NCBI RefSeq assembly: GCF_042100115.1
Contig: NC_091272.1
Location: forward strand, 186,001 to 250,000
Length of the DNA: 64,000 nt
Direction: 5' to 3'
Source of the DNA: Alternaria dauci
Taxonomy: Eukaryota; Ascomycota; Dothideomycetes; Pleosporales; Pleosporaceae
The notes beneath the pieces are model-generated. The model was not told where the DNA came from. It did not search any database and worked only from the letters and a program-made list of their open reading frames with translations. A program made the position numbers and the translations under genes. Each line of letters opens with the position of its first letter. Position 1 is the stretch's first letter. Shown piece by piece: positions 46,937 to 58,293 of the stretch.

Positions 46937-47681
46937 ATGTCTTCGCAGGACGCCGCTGTCAGGCACCAGGCTGTTGTGCCGGACAAGATCCCCACTGGAG
47001 AGTATCCTGTGAGTCAATTGCGCTTGACATCTGGATGACAGTAGCTAATGCATGGCAGCTCATCGACAATGACCCGTACGCCCCCCCATCCCTCTGCGAT
47101 ATCCAACACGACGCGCATGCTGACTCTAGATGAAGACACTTTAAGCGAGTCATGCGGTATACCCGCCCTTCAGACTGGGCCTACGGTGCCGCGCTCGGCG
47201 CCCTGAGTCCCGGGCTGATGCTCTACTGGGAACGAGTCTCGCCCTCCATGGTCGGCAAAGGCGGTTTCGCGCCCGTCATGCGCTTGAGCGGCGCCGTCGG
47301 TGTCACTGGAGCCTTTCTCTTCGCCTACTCGCGGTCATGCAGTATGTTCTACCAATTTCCTCAAGCACAGCACTAGATTGCTAACATGTTGCCATTTTAG
47401 TGCGTTTCTACGGCGCCCGCGAGAACCGCCGCGAGGTCGAAATGGACATGCGGGAAATGGTCGACAAGGTCAAAAAGGGCGAGCCGCTGTACGGAACGAC
47501 GGAGATGACAGAGTACATGCAGGGTGTTGCGCACAGGAACTCGCGTTACGCGGCCACATTTGCCCATGTGCTTGCCTGGCCAAACTTTGTCAACCACCCC
47601 TACCACGGTGTCGACACGGCAAAGTACTACCGCCAGGCCGAGTTGGAGCTCGAGCAGGAGCGGGCTGCGAGGGGTTCGTAG
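46937..47681 (+). CDS. NADH:ubiquinone oxidoreductase 21-kDa subunit (fungal)
   Basis: Accessory subunit of mitochondrial complex I, of the fungal 21-kDa family (NUXM-like). Exons 46937-47008, 47059-47075, 47136-47341 and 47401-47681 encode 191 residues; introns are 50, 60 and 59 nt. The second exon is only 17 nt and codes LIDNDP with the first base of the next exon. Domain marks are HFKRVMRYTRPSDW, a hydrophobic helix near GVTGAFLFAYS, then MRFYGARENRREVEMDMREM and HPYHGVDTAKYYRQAE at the C-terminus. No cleaved presequence is obvious, in line with many such subunits. It shares its promoter region with AQR. Confidence 0.88.
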
Positions 47682-47830
47682 AGACGAGGCGTGGTCGGCT
47701 TTGGTAGGAACGGTGTATATAAGTTCTGATGAATCAGACAGCACGTTTTGACACACTACTACTAGTTCCTGAAAACATGTCTAGTGTACACTATTTCTAC
47801 ATTGTCAAGTCTTTCCTCCCTTCTTCACAT

Positions 47831-49466
47831 CTAATTCACAGCCAGCCCCTTCAACACCTCCTCGCTGCCAAATTCCAGCATCTTGAACTTGCTAATCCAA
47901 TCATCCCTATTAATGTACGCCCCACAAATCCTCCGTCTCCCTGTAAAACTACTCCGCCCATGCAGCACCCTCCAGTTATCAAAGATGAGAACCCTCCCCG
48001 GCACAAGCTGTTCCCAGTACTCATTCTCCCTCTTCTTGAGTATAGCATCGAATTTGCGCGCCGCATTATACCACTTCTCCACCTCATCGATGGGCAGCTC
48101 AATGGACGCTCTATCCGACGAATTCCAACGGACGCGTAGCAAATCGCCCGTTGCATCGTCATGTTCCAGGACCGGGAAACCGCGGTAGGGCTGTATGCTT
48201 ATCCCCTCGTTGCCACTTGCGTGAGAATGCACATTGACCGTGGACAAGATATCGTATGCTTTGCGGTCCGTTTCGCTCAACTCTTCTGCAGCTTTGAAGC
48301 CGTCGACGAGCAGGCTCGCGCCGCCTGAGCCGCCCGTGTGTGAGAGCAGGTGGAAGGCTTGCAGGCCCGCGGGCTCGGAGAAGTAGGTAGTGTCTGTGTG
48401 GGCTTCGAGGGCAATGTTGGTGTATGCCGTGTCCTTTGATGCTAGGTCCGCGGTGAAGTCGTAGAAGCCCCCGTAATGCGTTTCTCGGATAAAAGAAATT
48501 CGCTCTAGCAGGTTCTTGGTGTCGATGGGGTCTTGAAACGGTGTGCCGTCAATGTAGCAGAATCCGTATCTGCGGAGCTTCTTCAAGACGCTGTGGGTAC
48601 CTTGGCTGATTACAGTGCGCCATCGCACTACTGGTGGGCTCGAGGCGATTGTAGAGTCCCAGAGTTCGATTGGGATGAGTCCTTGGCGCTGAACGGCTTT
48701 GATGTCCGGGGCTTCGGGTAAGTCACTCAGAAATGAGTGCCGGTATTCGCTTTCGTGGCCGTCGCTCCACACAATCTTGAAAATAGTGTCCTCTCCTTCA
48801 CCCTCGATAGAGTGTGATTTGATAAAGATATCCTCGGATATAGAGAACGTGTCGAGAAGTCGCTGCTTGGTCGTCTCGTGCATACAAGATCCGCATTGAC
48901 AGTTATCCCGCAACCAGATATTCGGTATTTCTGTCTCGTCGACAAAGAGCTTGTCCTCGTGGAACTCGGGATGACGGGACGACACGTTCTTCTTGGCTCC
49001 AACTCGCACTTTGTACGGACCTTTCACAAACTTCCTGAGAATGCGTTGGCGACCATAAATCTGGTTAAGCTCATAGCTTAGCCGACGAGTCTCCTTGCTT
49101 AATTCCTTGGCTTTGTTCACTTCCTCTACACCAAGGTACTTATCGAGGTTGGGTGTCAGGGGCTTCATCGGTTCAACCTCGTCTAGCTGTGGAAACTCGT
49201 CATTTGCAACATCTTGAGTGCTCTGCTCTTGGGCCGTGGTAGTGGCCGATGGGGGTTGTGCGTCAACTTGAGTGTTCTGCTCTTGACCTACAGTCGCGCC
49301 AGCACTAGATGACGAATTCAGACGAATTGCAGTCTAGTGGTTTAATCAACTTCGTGGTCGGTTTCAAAAACGTGCTAAAACTGACCCTTATCTGTGGTGA
49401 GTAGAACACAGTACGCCGGGCGACATTTGGGATCTGAGCGCACCGAAGTGCTCTTGCCGAGAACAT
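47831..49466 (-). CDS. TMLHE: Trimethyllysine dioxygenase, mitochondrial (carnitine synthesis)
   Basis: Fe(II)/2-oxoglutarate dioxygenase that hydroxylates trimethyllysine, the first step of carnitine biosynthesis. Exons 49466-49386 and 49333-47831 encode 527 residues; the intron is 52 nt. The N-terminus is Arg/Ser-rich with no acids (MFSARALRCAQ...), as for a mitochondrial presequence. A DUF971-like zinc/Cys segment IWLRDNCQCGSC precedes the TauD domain. The metal facial triad is read as EAHTDTTYF (His-x-Asp, about 334) and LHGRSSF (His, about 489), with RR at the 2-oxoglutarate site. Gamma-butyrobetaine dioxygenase is the close alternative; the N-terminal linker and overall sequence favour TML dioxygenase, but not decisively. 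A 165-residue extension separates presequence and core. Confidence 0.82.
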
Positions 49467-49829
49467 GACGTCCAGCTTCAGGTATGTGACAAGGTGGGGT
49501 TGAATTTGTGGCTTGAAAAAAATACGATTGGACACACCAGTATCAAATGCAATAAGAGCGTGGTGGCTCGTGAGCACTAGTGATGCAGATCGGACGTCGG
49601 GCGGAGATGGAGTAGAATTAGCATGGGTATGCTCTCCGGCATCTCACGTGACCTTGGCCATATTTTCGAACTACAAATCAAATACGAAGCGTCTCGTTTG
49701 GGGAAATCTTGGAGCTACACAGGATGCTGTTCTTCGATATACTTGGTGGGTATGATCCAGTGAAAGAAAAGCAGGGATCGAAAACACTGAAAAGGGCAAA
49801 AAGAGACAAAAAGAGACGTTATGAGCACC

Positions 49830-49843
49830 AAAAAAAGCAAAAA
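49830..49843 (-). terminator. RNA polymerase III terminator of tRNA-Arg
   Basis: On the tRNA strand, T5 (49839-49843) and T7 (49830-49836) start ten bases after the mature 3' end. Confidence 0.8.
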
Positions 49844-49852
49844 GAGACGGAG

Positions 49853-49924
49853 CGACACCTGTGGGACTCGAACCCACAATCTTTGCCACCGGAAAGCAAC
49901 GCCTTACCATTAGGCCAAGGTGCC
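49853..49924 (-). tRNA. trnR-CCG: tRNA-Arg (anticodon CCG)
   Basis: 72-nt cloverleaf, no intron. Acceptor stem GGCACCT/AGGTGTC with discriminator G, D arm GCCTAATGGTAAGGC, anticodon stem TTGCT/GGCAA with loop TTCCGGT giving anticodon CCG (codon CGG), T arm GTGGGTTCGAGTCCCAC. Internal A box (TGGCCTAATGG) and B box (GGTTCGAGTCC) are present. Confidence 0.95.
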
Positions 49925-51200
49925 AGAACGATTTGAATGAGAATTTTGGCTGTTCAGTTATATATAGCCTACATTGATCACTTCTCCGTTGCTAGTAACT
50001 ACGTCATGTACATCAGGAACACCAAGTGCTCGAGCTCTCAGCGAATGTTTGCGAACAACAAAACACTAGCACCTTATTACTGAATGTTTCATAGAACCAA
50101 AACGAGATGCAGATGAGCCTGATTGTAGTCCGCAGAAGGGCGCATCGCACGAGCAAAGAAGATTCGACCATTCTCGAATCGCAACTGGCGATAGAAGGGC
50201 TGATAGGACGAACAGCGATCTGGTCCTCATACCAACCTTTTCCACAGGTCCGCCTGCCCATCAGGTAAGCAAATACCAATTTGCAACCTTGCAGCCGCCT
50301 CTGTAGCCCTTCCGTTTACACCTTTGTGTCGTGCGGACTTGGTTCCTCCGCTATTCCTAACCTACAGAAGTCTTTGTAATATCTTATGACCGTATGAGCG
50401 GGAATAATGCTATATGGAACTTCACTATCATCATTTCTGTATGTTGGATTCAAGGACGAGAGGTATGATGCGGGTCCTAGTTGTGGGCCCGAGTTACTCT
50501 CAAGGAGGGCGGGCAAGATGGTGGGCAAGAGCACCGCGACGGCGAGCAACACAATCATCTTGTCGACGCACGCAGCACCTACCCTCCGCTTTTTCCGCCC
50601 CTCCCAAGGTGATTGATCCAGATACTTGATGACCGAACTGATTTGGGACAAGCACGTAGGATTATATCGCAATAGAAGGCGTAGTGAGGTCAGCAAAGTG
50701 CTTCACCGGCGTGCTCTACAGTCACTCCACCCTAGGAACTGCAGATGAGGTTAATGAAAATCATCTGTTAAGATAGATAGAGACCTGGCGATGATCAGTG
50801 TTGGTATCTCTTCAGTTCGCAGCAACGACTACTCCCGAGGTCCTGAGCAAGATGCCGCACACACTTCAGTTGCTGAGCAGCACAACATCGACCCCTAATC
50901 CGTTAACATATCGGATCTAGCTATCAGCCACCTGCCCGTGTAGACCAACGCGAGTTGAGTACACCCGTCGCTGCTACGTGTTTCGCGACGGATCGGCGTG
51001 ACAGATGCCAAGACAATCCGGGCTAAGCTCTGGCCTCACCGTGCGTGCCTTCGTAATCCATAGCTGCCTCTCCAGCTCCACATCACCGCCGCACAACAAC
51101 AACCTCGCTATCGGCGTCACTCTCCGGAATCACTCTTGCACGCGCTCGTTCATCTCTCCCTACCGCACCCGCGTAAACCCACCCAAATAAGACCGCCACC
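49925..51200. other. Intergenic region tRNA-Arg / RPT5
   Basis: About 1.3 kb. A minus-strand frame at 50316-50696 contains a hydrophobic stretch (VLLAVAVLLPTILPALL) after an internal Met, but no family is recognised and no upstream signals are seen, so I do not call a gene. The last 150 bases should be the RPT5 promoter and leader. Confidence 0.45.
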
Positions 51201-52696
51201 ATGTCTACACTCGAAGATCTCGACGACATTGAGCGCCACGAGAAGGAAGAGAAGAAGGACGATGACAAGAAGGACGGCGACAAACAGGGAAAGAAGGCCG
51301 ACGGCGATGCAGAGATGGAGGATGCGGAGCCAGAGGAGGAGCAGCTCGACGAGGAGATTCTCAACTCAAGCACACGAGACATTATTGCACGGAGGCGGTT
51401 ACTGGAGAACGACATGCGCATCATGAAGAGCGAGTACCAGCGACTCACACACGAGAAGGCTTCTATGAACGAGAAAATCAAGGATAACTTGGAGAAGATC
51501 GAGAACAACAGGTATGACATCCATGTGCCCGCTGTCGGCCCCGCGCGGCGTTTCGAACAACAAACTTACATCTCGCAGGCAACTACCCTATCTCGTCGGA
51601 AACGTCGTGGAGATTCTCGATCTGGACGTCACCGAAGAGGCGGCCGAAGAGGGAGCAAACATCGATCTAGACGCCACCCGTGTCGGCAAGTCGGCCGTCA
51701 TCAAGACCTCTACGCGACAGACCATCTTCTTGCCCCTCATCGGACTAGTCGACCACGAGAAGCTCAAGCCCGGAGACCTCATCGGTGTGAACAAGGACTC
51801 ATACCTCGTCCTCGATACACTGCCTGCCGAGTACGACAGCCGTGTGAAGGCCATGGAAGTCGACGAGAAGCCGACTGAGAAGTACACTGATGTCGGAGGT
51901 CTGGACAAGCAGATCGAGGAGCTTGTTGAGGCAGTAGTCTGGCCCATGAAGGAGGCTGAGCGTTTCAAGAAGATTGGCATCAAGGCGCCAAAGGGTGAGT
52001 AGCCCTACGCTCATATCGCGACTACAACTAACAATCACAGGTGCACTGATGTACGGCCCTCCTGGTACTGGAAAGACCCTCCTCGCTCGAGCCTGCGCCG
52101 CGCAAACCGACGCCACGTTCCTCAAGCTCGCCGGCCCACAACTCGTACAGATGTTCATAGGTGACGGTGCAAAGTTGGTCCGTGACTGCTTCGCGCTGGC
52201 AAAAGAAAAGGCGCCCTCAATCATCTTCATCGACGAGTTGGATGCCGTCGGCACAAAGCGATTCGACTCCGAAAAGTCCGGAGACCGAGAAGTCCAGCGA
52301 ACCATGTTGGAGCTGCTGAACCAGCTGGACGGTTTCGCGTCCGACGACCGTGTCAAGGTCCTTGCGGCGACGAACCGAGTCGACGTCTTGGATCCCGCTC
52401 TGCTACGTTCTGGACGTCTGGACAGGAAGATTGAGTTCCCGTTGCCCAACGAGGAGGCTCGCGCACAGATTATGCGCATCCACTCGCGGAAGATGACTGT
52501 GGACGACGGCGTCAACTGGCAAGAGTTGGCGCGTAGTACGGATGAGTTTGGTGGTGCGCAGCTCAAGGCTGTGTGTGTCGAGGCTGGTATGATTGCTCTC
52601 CGGACTGGCCACCAGAAGATTAGCCACGAGCATTATGTCGATGCTATTGCTGAGGTGCAGGCTAAGAAGAAGGACACGGTCAACTTCTACGCCTAA
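51201..52696 (+). CDS. RPT5: 26S proteasome ATPase Rpt5 (subunit 6A)
   Basis: One of six ATPases in the base of the 19S particle, which unfolds ubiquitinated proteins and opens the 20S gate. Exons 51201-51511, 51579-51994 and 52041-52696 encode 460 residues; introns are 67 and 46 nt. A Lys/Asp/Glu-rich N-terminus is followed by the coiled coil (about 50-105), the OB domain, and the AAA domain with GPPGTGKT near 248, [14 protein letters not shown] near 306, the AATNRVD sensor and [12 protein letters not shown]. The C-terminus NFYA is the tail Rpt5 uses to dock in the 20S ring. Introns 1 and 2 have good donors and branch sites. No oddities. Confidence 0.97.
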
Positions 52697-53942
52697 GGTG
52701 TGGTTGGATGGTGGTGGCTTGCAGTCGAATGCGAGGCTTGTAATAATACTTAGACCTTCAGCATAGTACCATGGCGGAATGACGATTACGAATAACAAGG
52801 TTGGTCGCAACCATCTAGCGTGGCTGTAGGTCGGTTTGTCGTGAACAGCATACTTGGTGAGAGCGAGGCTTTACACAGTACGCCTACTTCTACCATGGAC
52901 TAAACATGACTGAATCAGTTCCAGACACAACAAGTCACGACCAACAGGTGGAAAGAACGTGACTATATCAAGGCTGACATTTGCAGGACCTGGCTGGATG
53001 ACATTCACCGCGTGCTGGAGCATTACGCCAGCAGACTGCGCCTCATTGCCGTCTGCTTCCTGCTTATGATGATCCTCTCAGACATCCGCATAGCAGCCCA
53101 ACTCAAGACGAACATCTTCCTGGCCTCGACTCTCAACGACAATTGATAGCCAGCGCTCCAGATGTTAGCTAATGCGATTGCCCAAAGCCCGCCAATGCCG
53201 ACATACTCCGGATCGCCGCCTCGACGCACCAGAGAATCGAAAGTGACTTGCATGTACAGTAAGGAAACAAGGCCGAGCCATGTCTCGCCCGTCGCGCCAT
53301 GCCCACACGTTCTCGAAAAAGCGCGACCCCGTCCCTGCATTCCCGTCAGTGGATTGTGCACGCCCTCGCTCGCGGCTCCTCATTGGCTCCCACGCCACAC
53401 CACCTAACCTCAACCATCCTGACCATCTAACCTCAACACCAGGCACCTCACACCCACGCGCAACGACACCTTTGTTTGATAGGCCAGGTGCCCGTCCTTT
53501 GTGTCCCTCTTTGAGTATCTGGAGAAGGGCTCGGTTCTGGGCAGACCCTACATAGCCCGGCTGTACCTAGCGGGGCGTGTGTCTACGAGAGGCAGTTCCG
53601 TAGTATTATGGTACAGTGGCAGTCAAAGTTTACCAGGCGCCGTTGTCGAGATCTTCAGAACATGTGGCGGGCTCGATTGGCTGGTAGCTGTCCTGAGACG
53701 GGTGAAGCCTCACAGCAAGTTGGGTGGGGGAGTGACCTCGTCTCCTACCATCACTTGGACATGCAGTATGACGACCCGAAGTCGGAATGATGCCCCATGT
53801 CTCTCGGAATGCTTTCTTGCTCATATAACCCCGCCATTGCAGTTGTGGGGTTTTGTTTTTTGCTTTGTTGTGTTTACCTCTCTGTTCCTTCTTCGATTGT
53901 TGCTTCATACTGTCTTGTTTGTCTTGTTGTAGAGTCGCAGCT
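52697..53942. other. Intergenic region RPT5 / BTA1
   Basis: About 1.2 kb. A minus-strand frame at 53023-53361 (112 codons) with one hydrophobic segment could be a small membrane protein, but it has no family and no splice or promoter signals; I give it little weight. The last 100 bases are T-rich and end TTGTTGTAG, which may be the acceptor of a BTA1 leader intron. Confidence 0.45.
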
Positions 53943-56848
53943 ATGCTGGGCCTTTCGACTTTTGTTCCGCGTGACCCGTTTCACCAACTTGCGGCTGCGC
54001 TGTGTGTTGTCGGCGTGTTTCTTGCTGTCGTCTTTGCTCTTGCGTTGAGGCCAAAGAGTAAGGATCAGGCGCCTAGCACGTTTGAAGCATATCTCAAGTT
54101 CATCTATGGGTGCTTTCTGAAGCCGCATACTGGTGACGGATCTGGAAGCCAACAGGATGCTTTGGTAGGATTGACAGAACTGGCGGAACTTGGATGTTGT
54201 CTAACAAGATTAACAGGAGAGCTTTTACAAAGCCCAGGCTGATGTCTACGATGCCACGCGTCTTAAGCTTCTCCGAGGCCGTGAGGATATGTTGGGACTG
54301 GTCGCTGCGCAGCTGAAGCACCGTACGGAAGCGAATCTGATTTCGCAGCGGCCTGTATGGGTTGATGTACGTGGTATAACAATCCAAGCTAACGATATGC
54401 TGACAAGAGTAGATTGGTGGAGGAACCGGTCACAAGTAACTGCACAACTGTCTGCTTGAAGATCCACCACCTAACAAGAGTCCAGTGTTGAGCAAATGAA
54501 TGCTTTCGTACCAGTGGCAAGCTTCTTCCGCGCAGTCTGTAAGTTGGCCTGAAATCAACAATCAGAGCGTTACTGATGACCGCAGACGTCGTCGACCTCT
54601 CTCCTTCACTGTGCGAGATGGCCAGGAAGCGCTTTGCCCGCCTCGGCTGGACAAACGTCAAGGTCATCTGCCAGGATGCGCGTGCATTCCGCCTTCACGA
54701 ACACGAACCGCAAGCCCATGAGCGCAAGGAAATCATCTCCCAAGGTCAAACTGTTCGCGACCTCGACGAGAACGCAGACGCTGGCGGTGCTGAGCTCGTT
54801 ACCATGAGCTATGCTCTGAGCATGATACCCGAGTTCTATCCGGTCATCGACTCGATCGATAGCTTGATGAGCCCTAATGGCGTTATCGGTGTTGTCGACT
54901 TTTACGTACAGAACCAGGTCGACTTCATGGGCAGAAACTACATGGGCGGTGCTATTGATCGTCACTGCATGTGGATTTCGCGTGTATTTTGGCGGACGTG
55001 GTTTGAAATTGACCGCGTTAACCTCGAGCCTGCGCGAAGGGTACGTCGAATCTCCGCGATGTAAGAACGACTTCTGATATTTGTAGGATTACCTTGAGTA
55101 CCGGTTCGGCACAGTCCTCAGTATCAACGCTCGCAACAACTTCTTCGGCACTGGCATCAAGCTCCCTTACTTCATCTGGCTCGGCTGCTCGAAAGAGCAC
55201 GGCGCGTCTACACAGAAGCTTGCCGAAATCGATGCGGCCGCTACCGAATCGCCCTACCTTACGGCTCTCGACCTGCAGACAGGAGCTACACAGACTGACG
55301 TCGAAGTACACTCAAAGGCGTACGAATCTGCGGTCGTGAACCTCCAATCCAGTCTACCTCTGCCAGCAACATGGTACCAGAACCACCACTGGCGCATCCA
55401 CTACGACTCCTCCCTCCCCAAGCACACCCGTTTCAACAACTCGTACATCTACGCCTTCACCTGGGAAGACGATGTAGCAGACATGCGCCTTCTCAAACCC
55501 ACTTCCAACGACGTCGTCCTTGCCATCGGCTCAGCCGGCGACAATATCCTAGCCTTTTGTCTCGAGAACTGCCGCCGTGTCCACGCCGTCGACCTCAACC
55601 CCAGCCAAAACCACCTTCTCGAACTCAAAGTCGCCGCCTTCACCGCCCTCTCTTACCAAGACTTTTGGAAACTCTTTGGCGAAGGCAAGCACCCAGACTT
55701 CCACAACCTCCTGATCCAGAAACTCAGCCCCCACCTCTCGTCCGAAGCGTTCCAGTTCTGGCTACACAATGGCCCGTCTGTCTTCGCGGCTCCGTCGTCA
55801 AAGGGTCTCTACTACTCTGGTGGTTCAGGCAACGCCATCACCATGTCCGCCTGGCTCTTCCACATCCTCGGCATGACATCTGACGTGCGCAAACTCTGCG
55901 CAGCACAAACCCTCAACGAGCAACGCGAAATCTGGCAACGCTCCATCAAAACGGTGCTGCACTCCAAAATCCTCACCTGGGCCATTCTCGGCAACGAAAA
56001 ATGGCTCTGGAAAGCCCTCGGCGTGCCACCTGCGCAACGCGCCGTCATCGAGACGGATTTCAAAAAGACGGCCGACTTTGACGTCCCGTCTTCGCCGTTA
56101 CACACGAAGAATGATTCAGCGGCAGACTACATGGCCTTCCACGAAGAACCCTCAGAAGACGCGCTGAAATCCAGCAGCGGAAATGCCATTTACGAATACG
56201 TACTCAACACCTTCGAGCCCGTCATCAACACCACTCTGCTCTCAACCTCAAACCATTACTACCTGCTCACCCTCCTCGGCCACTACACACCGACCTCGCA
56301 CCCCACGTACCTGTCCCCCAAATCCCATCTCAAGCTCAGCAAACCGAATGCGTTCAACGGTCTGCGCATTCACACAGACGAGATCTCGGAAGTCATTAGT
56401 AGAATGAGACCGGGCACGCTGACCATCGTTGTCGTCATGGATAGTATGGATTGGTTTCCGCCGCAGGGGAATCAGGCTGTGAAGCAGATTCGTGCGTTGA
56501 ATCGCGCGTTGAAAGTCAAGGGGAGGGTCATGTTGAGGAGCGCGGGGCTGGAGCCGTGGTATATTAAAGTGTTTGGGGAGAATGGGTTTGTGGCGAAGAG
56601 GGTGGCGGTTAGGGTGCCAGGGAGCTGTATTGATCGGTAAGTCTTTGATTCGCGATGGGAGTGAAAAAAAATCGGGATGTGGATGGTTTTGCTAACGTGC
56701 GGACAGTGTGAATATGTATGCGTCGACATGGATTTGCACAAAGGAGGCGGGCATCCCACATGAGGAAGTCAAGGCGGGGTCGCCGCGGCTGAGGAAAACG
56801 AGTCTGGTGGAGTTGAAGTTGGAGGGTCCTGCTCTGCGTATGGAGTAG
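53943..56848 (+). CDS. BTA1: Betaine lipid (DGTS) synthase Bta1
   Basis: Endoplasmic-reticulum enzyme that makes the phosphorus-free betaine lipid DGTS from diacylglycerol and S-adenosylmethionine, replacing phosphatidylcholine when phosphate is short. Seven exons: 53943-54164, 54217-54366, 54413-54435, 54486-54538, 54586-55040, 55087-56636 and 56707-56848, 864 residues. The order is that of fungal Bta1: a membrane segment near residues 15-35, then a BtaB-like methyltransferase with WVDIGGGTG (about 122-130), then a BtaA-like aminocarboxypropyl transferase with AFTWEDDVADMRLL (about 420-435) and MDWFPP. Exons of 23 and 53 nt carry the SAM motif region. Donors and acceptors are all GT-AG. Confidence 0.93.
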
Positions 56849-57243
56849 GCTTGGTTTCTCTTCATGTCTTGTTTCGTGGCCGTTCCTCATAGCATGGGTG
56901 GCTGTTTGTCGTTATCTTTTCTTTTGCACATGAAAGCTGTTTGTTCGCCCCATGTTAGTCGATCGCGTTGCTAGATACCTAGAATGGTTTTTTTTTGTAC
57001 GCATTTGTTCAGCGGTAGAATGCGTGTGTAGTGGTGTTTGATATTTTTCTCAATATTAAAGATATAGCATCCTAGCGTGTTTCCTGCTACGTGTACACAT
57101 CAACCGTTATCGTGCCAGCACCCTCTCCTGATAGCATGACAACCCCGAATATTGCCCATGCCTTGAATCATAGCCTTCCATCCCAAACTTCACGACCGTT
57201 GTCCGACAAAGTAAGAGTAGCCGAACGGTCGTCGTCTCGCGAC
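56849..57243. other. Intergenic region BTA1 / RER1, convergent
   Basis: About 395 bases between two convergent stop codons; it holds both 3' UTRs. A T-rich tract lies near 56,990. No other element is seen. Confidence 0.6.
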
Positions 57244-57874
57244 TTAGTTGGCAGAGTACCGTGTCTTTCCGACGGTAAAAGGGACGTAGCGGTACTTGAT
57301 CATATGCTGAATCTGTCGTCGCACTGTAAACTGTTAGTCTCGCCTGAAAACCACGAAAATACATTCACAATTCAGACTTACTCGTCAAGCCAAAAAGAAT
57401 CAACCAATAAACCACCAACACGGGCCAGAAAACCGGCAGATTAAAAATCTCAAACCAGCTGCAAAAGAAGCCAATCGCAATCGCCTTGGTCGTCGAATAC
57501 CAAAACTTGAATTCAGGCAACCGCCTCACAAACGGACGAAACTCTTGATCCTCTTTCGTCGGCAGTCCACCCGCACTACCACCAGCCGTCCCGTCCTCCA
57601 TGCCCTCATCTTGTTCGAGCGCGGGGTCGAATTTGGGGGAGAGGAAGGCGAGGAAGAGGTTGAGCAGGTAGATGCCGAGCGAGTAGGCGACAATGTACCA
57701 GCCCTGGGCGAAGAAGATGCGCAGGCCGAAGAGCAAGAAGAGCGTGGCGGTGCCGCCCCAGCGGTAGGGTGTGTAGGGTGTGGACTTGTCGAGGTAGGTT
57801 TGGTAGATGCGGCCGTATTTTGTGGTTTGCGCTGTGACGGCGCTGAAAGGGGTGTCTGGTTCTGGGGAGTCCAT
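57244..57874 (-). CDS. RER1: Rer1, Golgi-to-ER retrieval receptor
   Basis: Golgi membrane receptor that returns ER membrane proteins in COPI vesicles. Exons 57874-57382 and 57323-57244 encode 190 residues; the intron is 58 nt. Marks are YQTYLDKSTPYTPYRWGG, the hydrophobic pairs around LRIFFAQGWYIVAYSLGIYL, the conserved LAFLSPKFDP, EFRPFVRRLPEFKFWYSTTKA and FNLPVFWPVLVVYW, then RRQIQHMIKYRYVPFT close to the C-terminus. Four membrane segments fit the family. A divergent enoyl-CoA hydratase gene starts 420 bases away. Confidence 0.97.
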
Positions 57875-58293
57875 GGCTGTTGTTGTCGCTGTTTCACGTG
57901 GAAGGAGAGATGGCGATGGCGACGGCGAGGAATTGGGGGTGAAGTGTCTGCGCGCGGGGGCGATGGCGGGTGAGTGCAGAGGCGACGTTCTTGTTGAGGG
58001 ACTCGTGTCAAAAAGTGTAAAGGACGAACTTCAATACGTCGCAAGGCTGGGGCTTAGATCGCCGCCGCCGCCGCCGCCGCCACCGAACCCCCCAACGCGC
58101 TAGGACAAAGGCAGACAGCTTCCCTTCCCCCCTAGCGCAAGGTGGGATGACGGGCATTTACCGAGGTGCCGATACTACCCACTTGCATACGGTAGCTTCT
58201 GAGCTCATGCCTACTCTTTCTCTCTTTTTCAATGTAAATACATACCTTGTCTGAGCTAGACCGCACGCCGGAGCTCAATTCACTACACATAAG
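57875..58293. promoter_or_regulatory. Bidirectional promoter RER1 / enoyl-CoA hydratase
   Basis: The 419 bases between divergent starts carry a (GCC)n run at 58061-58082 and a CT-rich tract (TCTTTCTCTCTTTTTC) about 80 bases before the hydratase ATG. Confidence 0.6.
58061..58082. repeat. (GCC)n microsatellite
   Basis: Seven GCC units inside the RER1/hydratase promoter region. Confidence 0.85.

Noticed and set aside
49882..49890. TTTGCCACC, which resembles a proteasome-gene control element, near RPT5
   Set aside because: It is part of the tRNA-Arg anticodon arm and lies 1.3 kb from the RPT5 start, so chance is the simplest explanation.
50316..50696. Minus-strand frame with a membrane-like stretch
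   Set aside because: Only one hydrophobic run, start in an unlikely context, no family; kept as a note under the intergenic entry.
53023..53361. 112-codon minus-strand frame with one hydrophobic segment
   Set aside because: No recognised family, no flanking exons, and it lies between two well-defined genes in likely promoter DNA.
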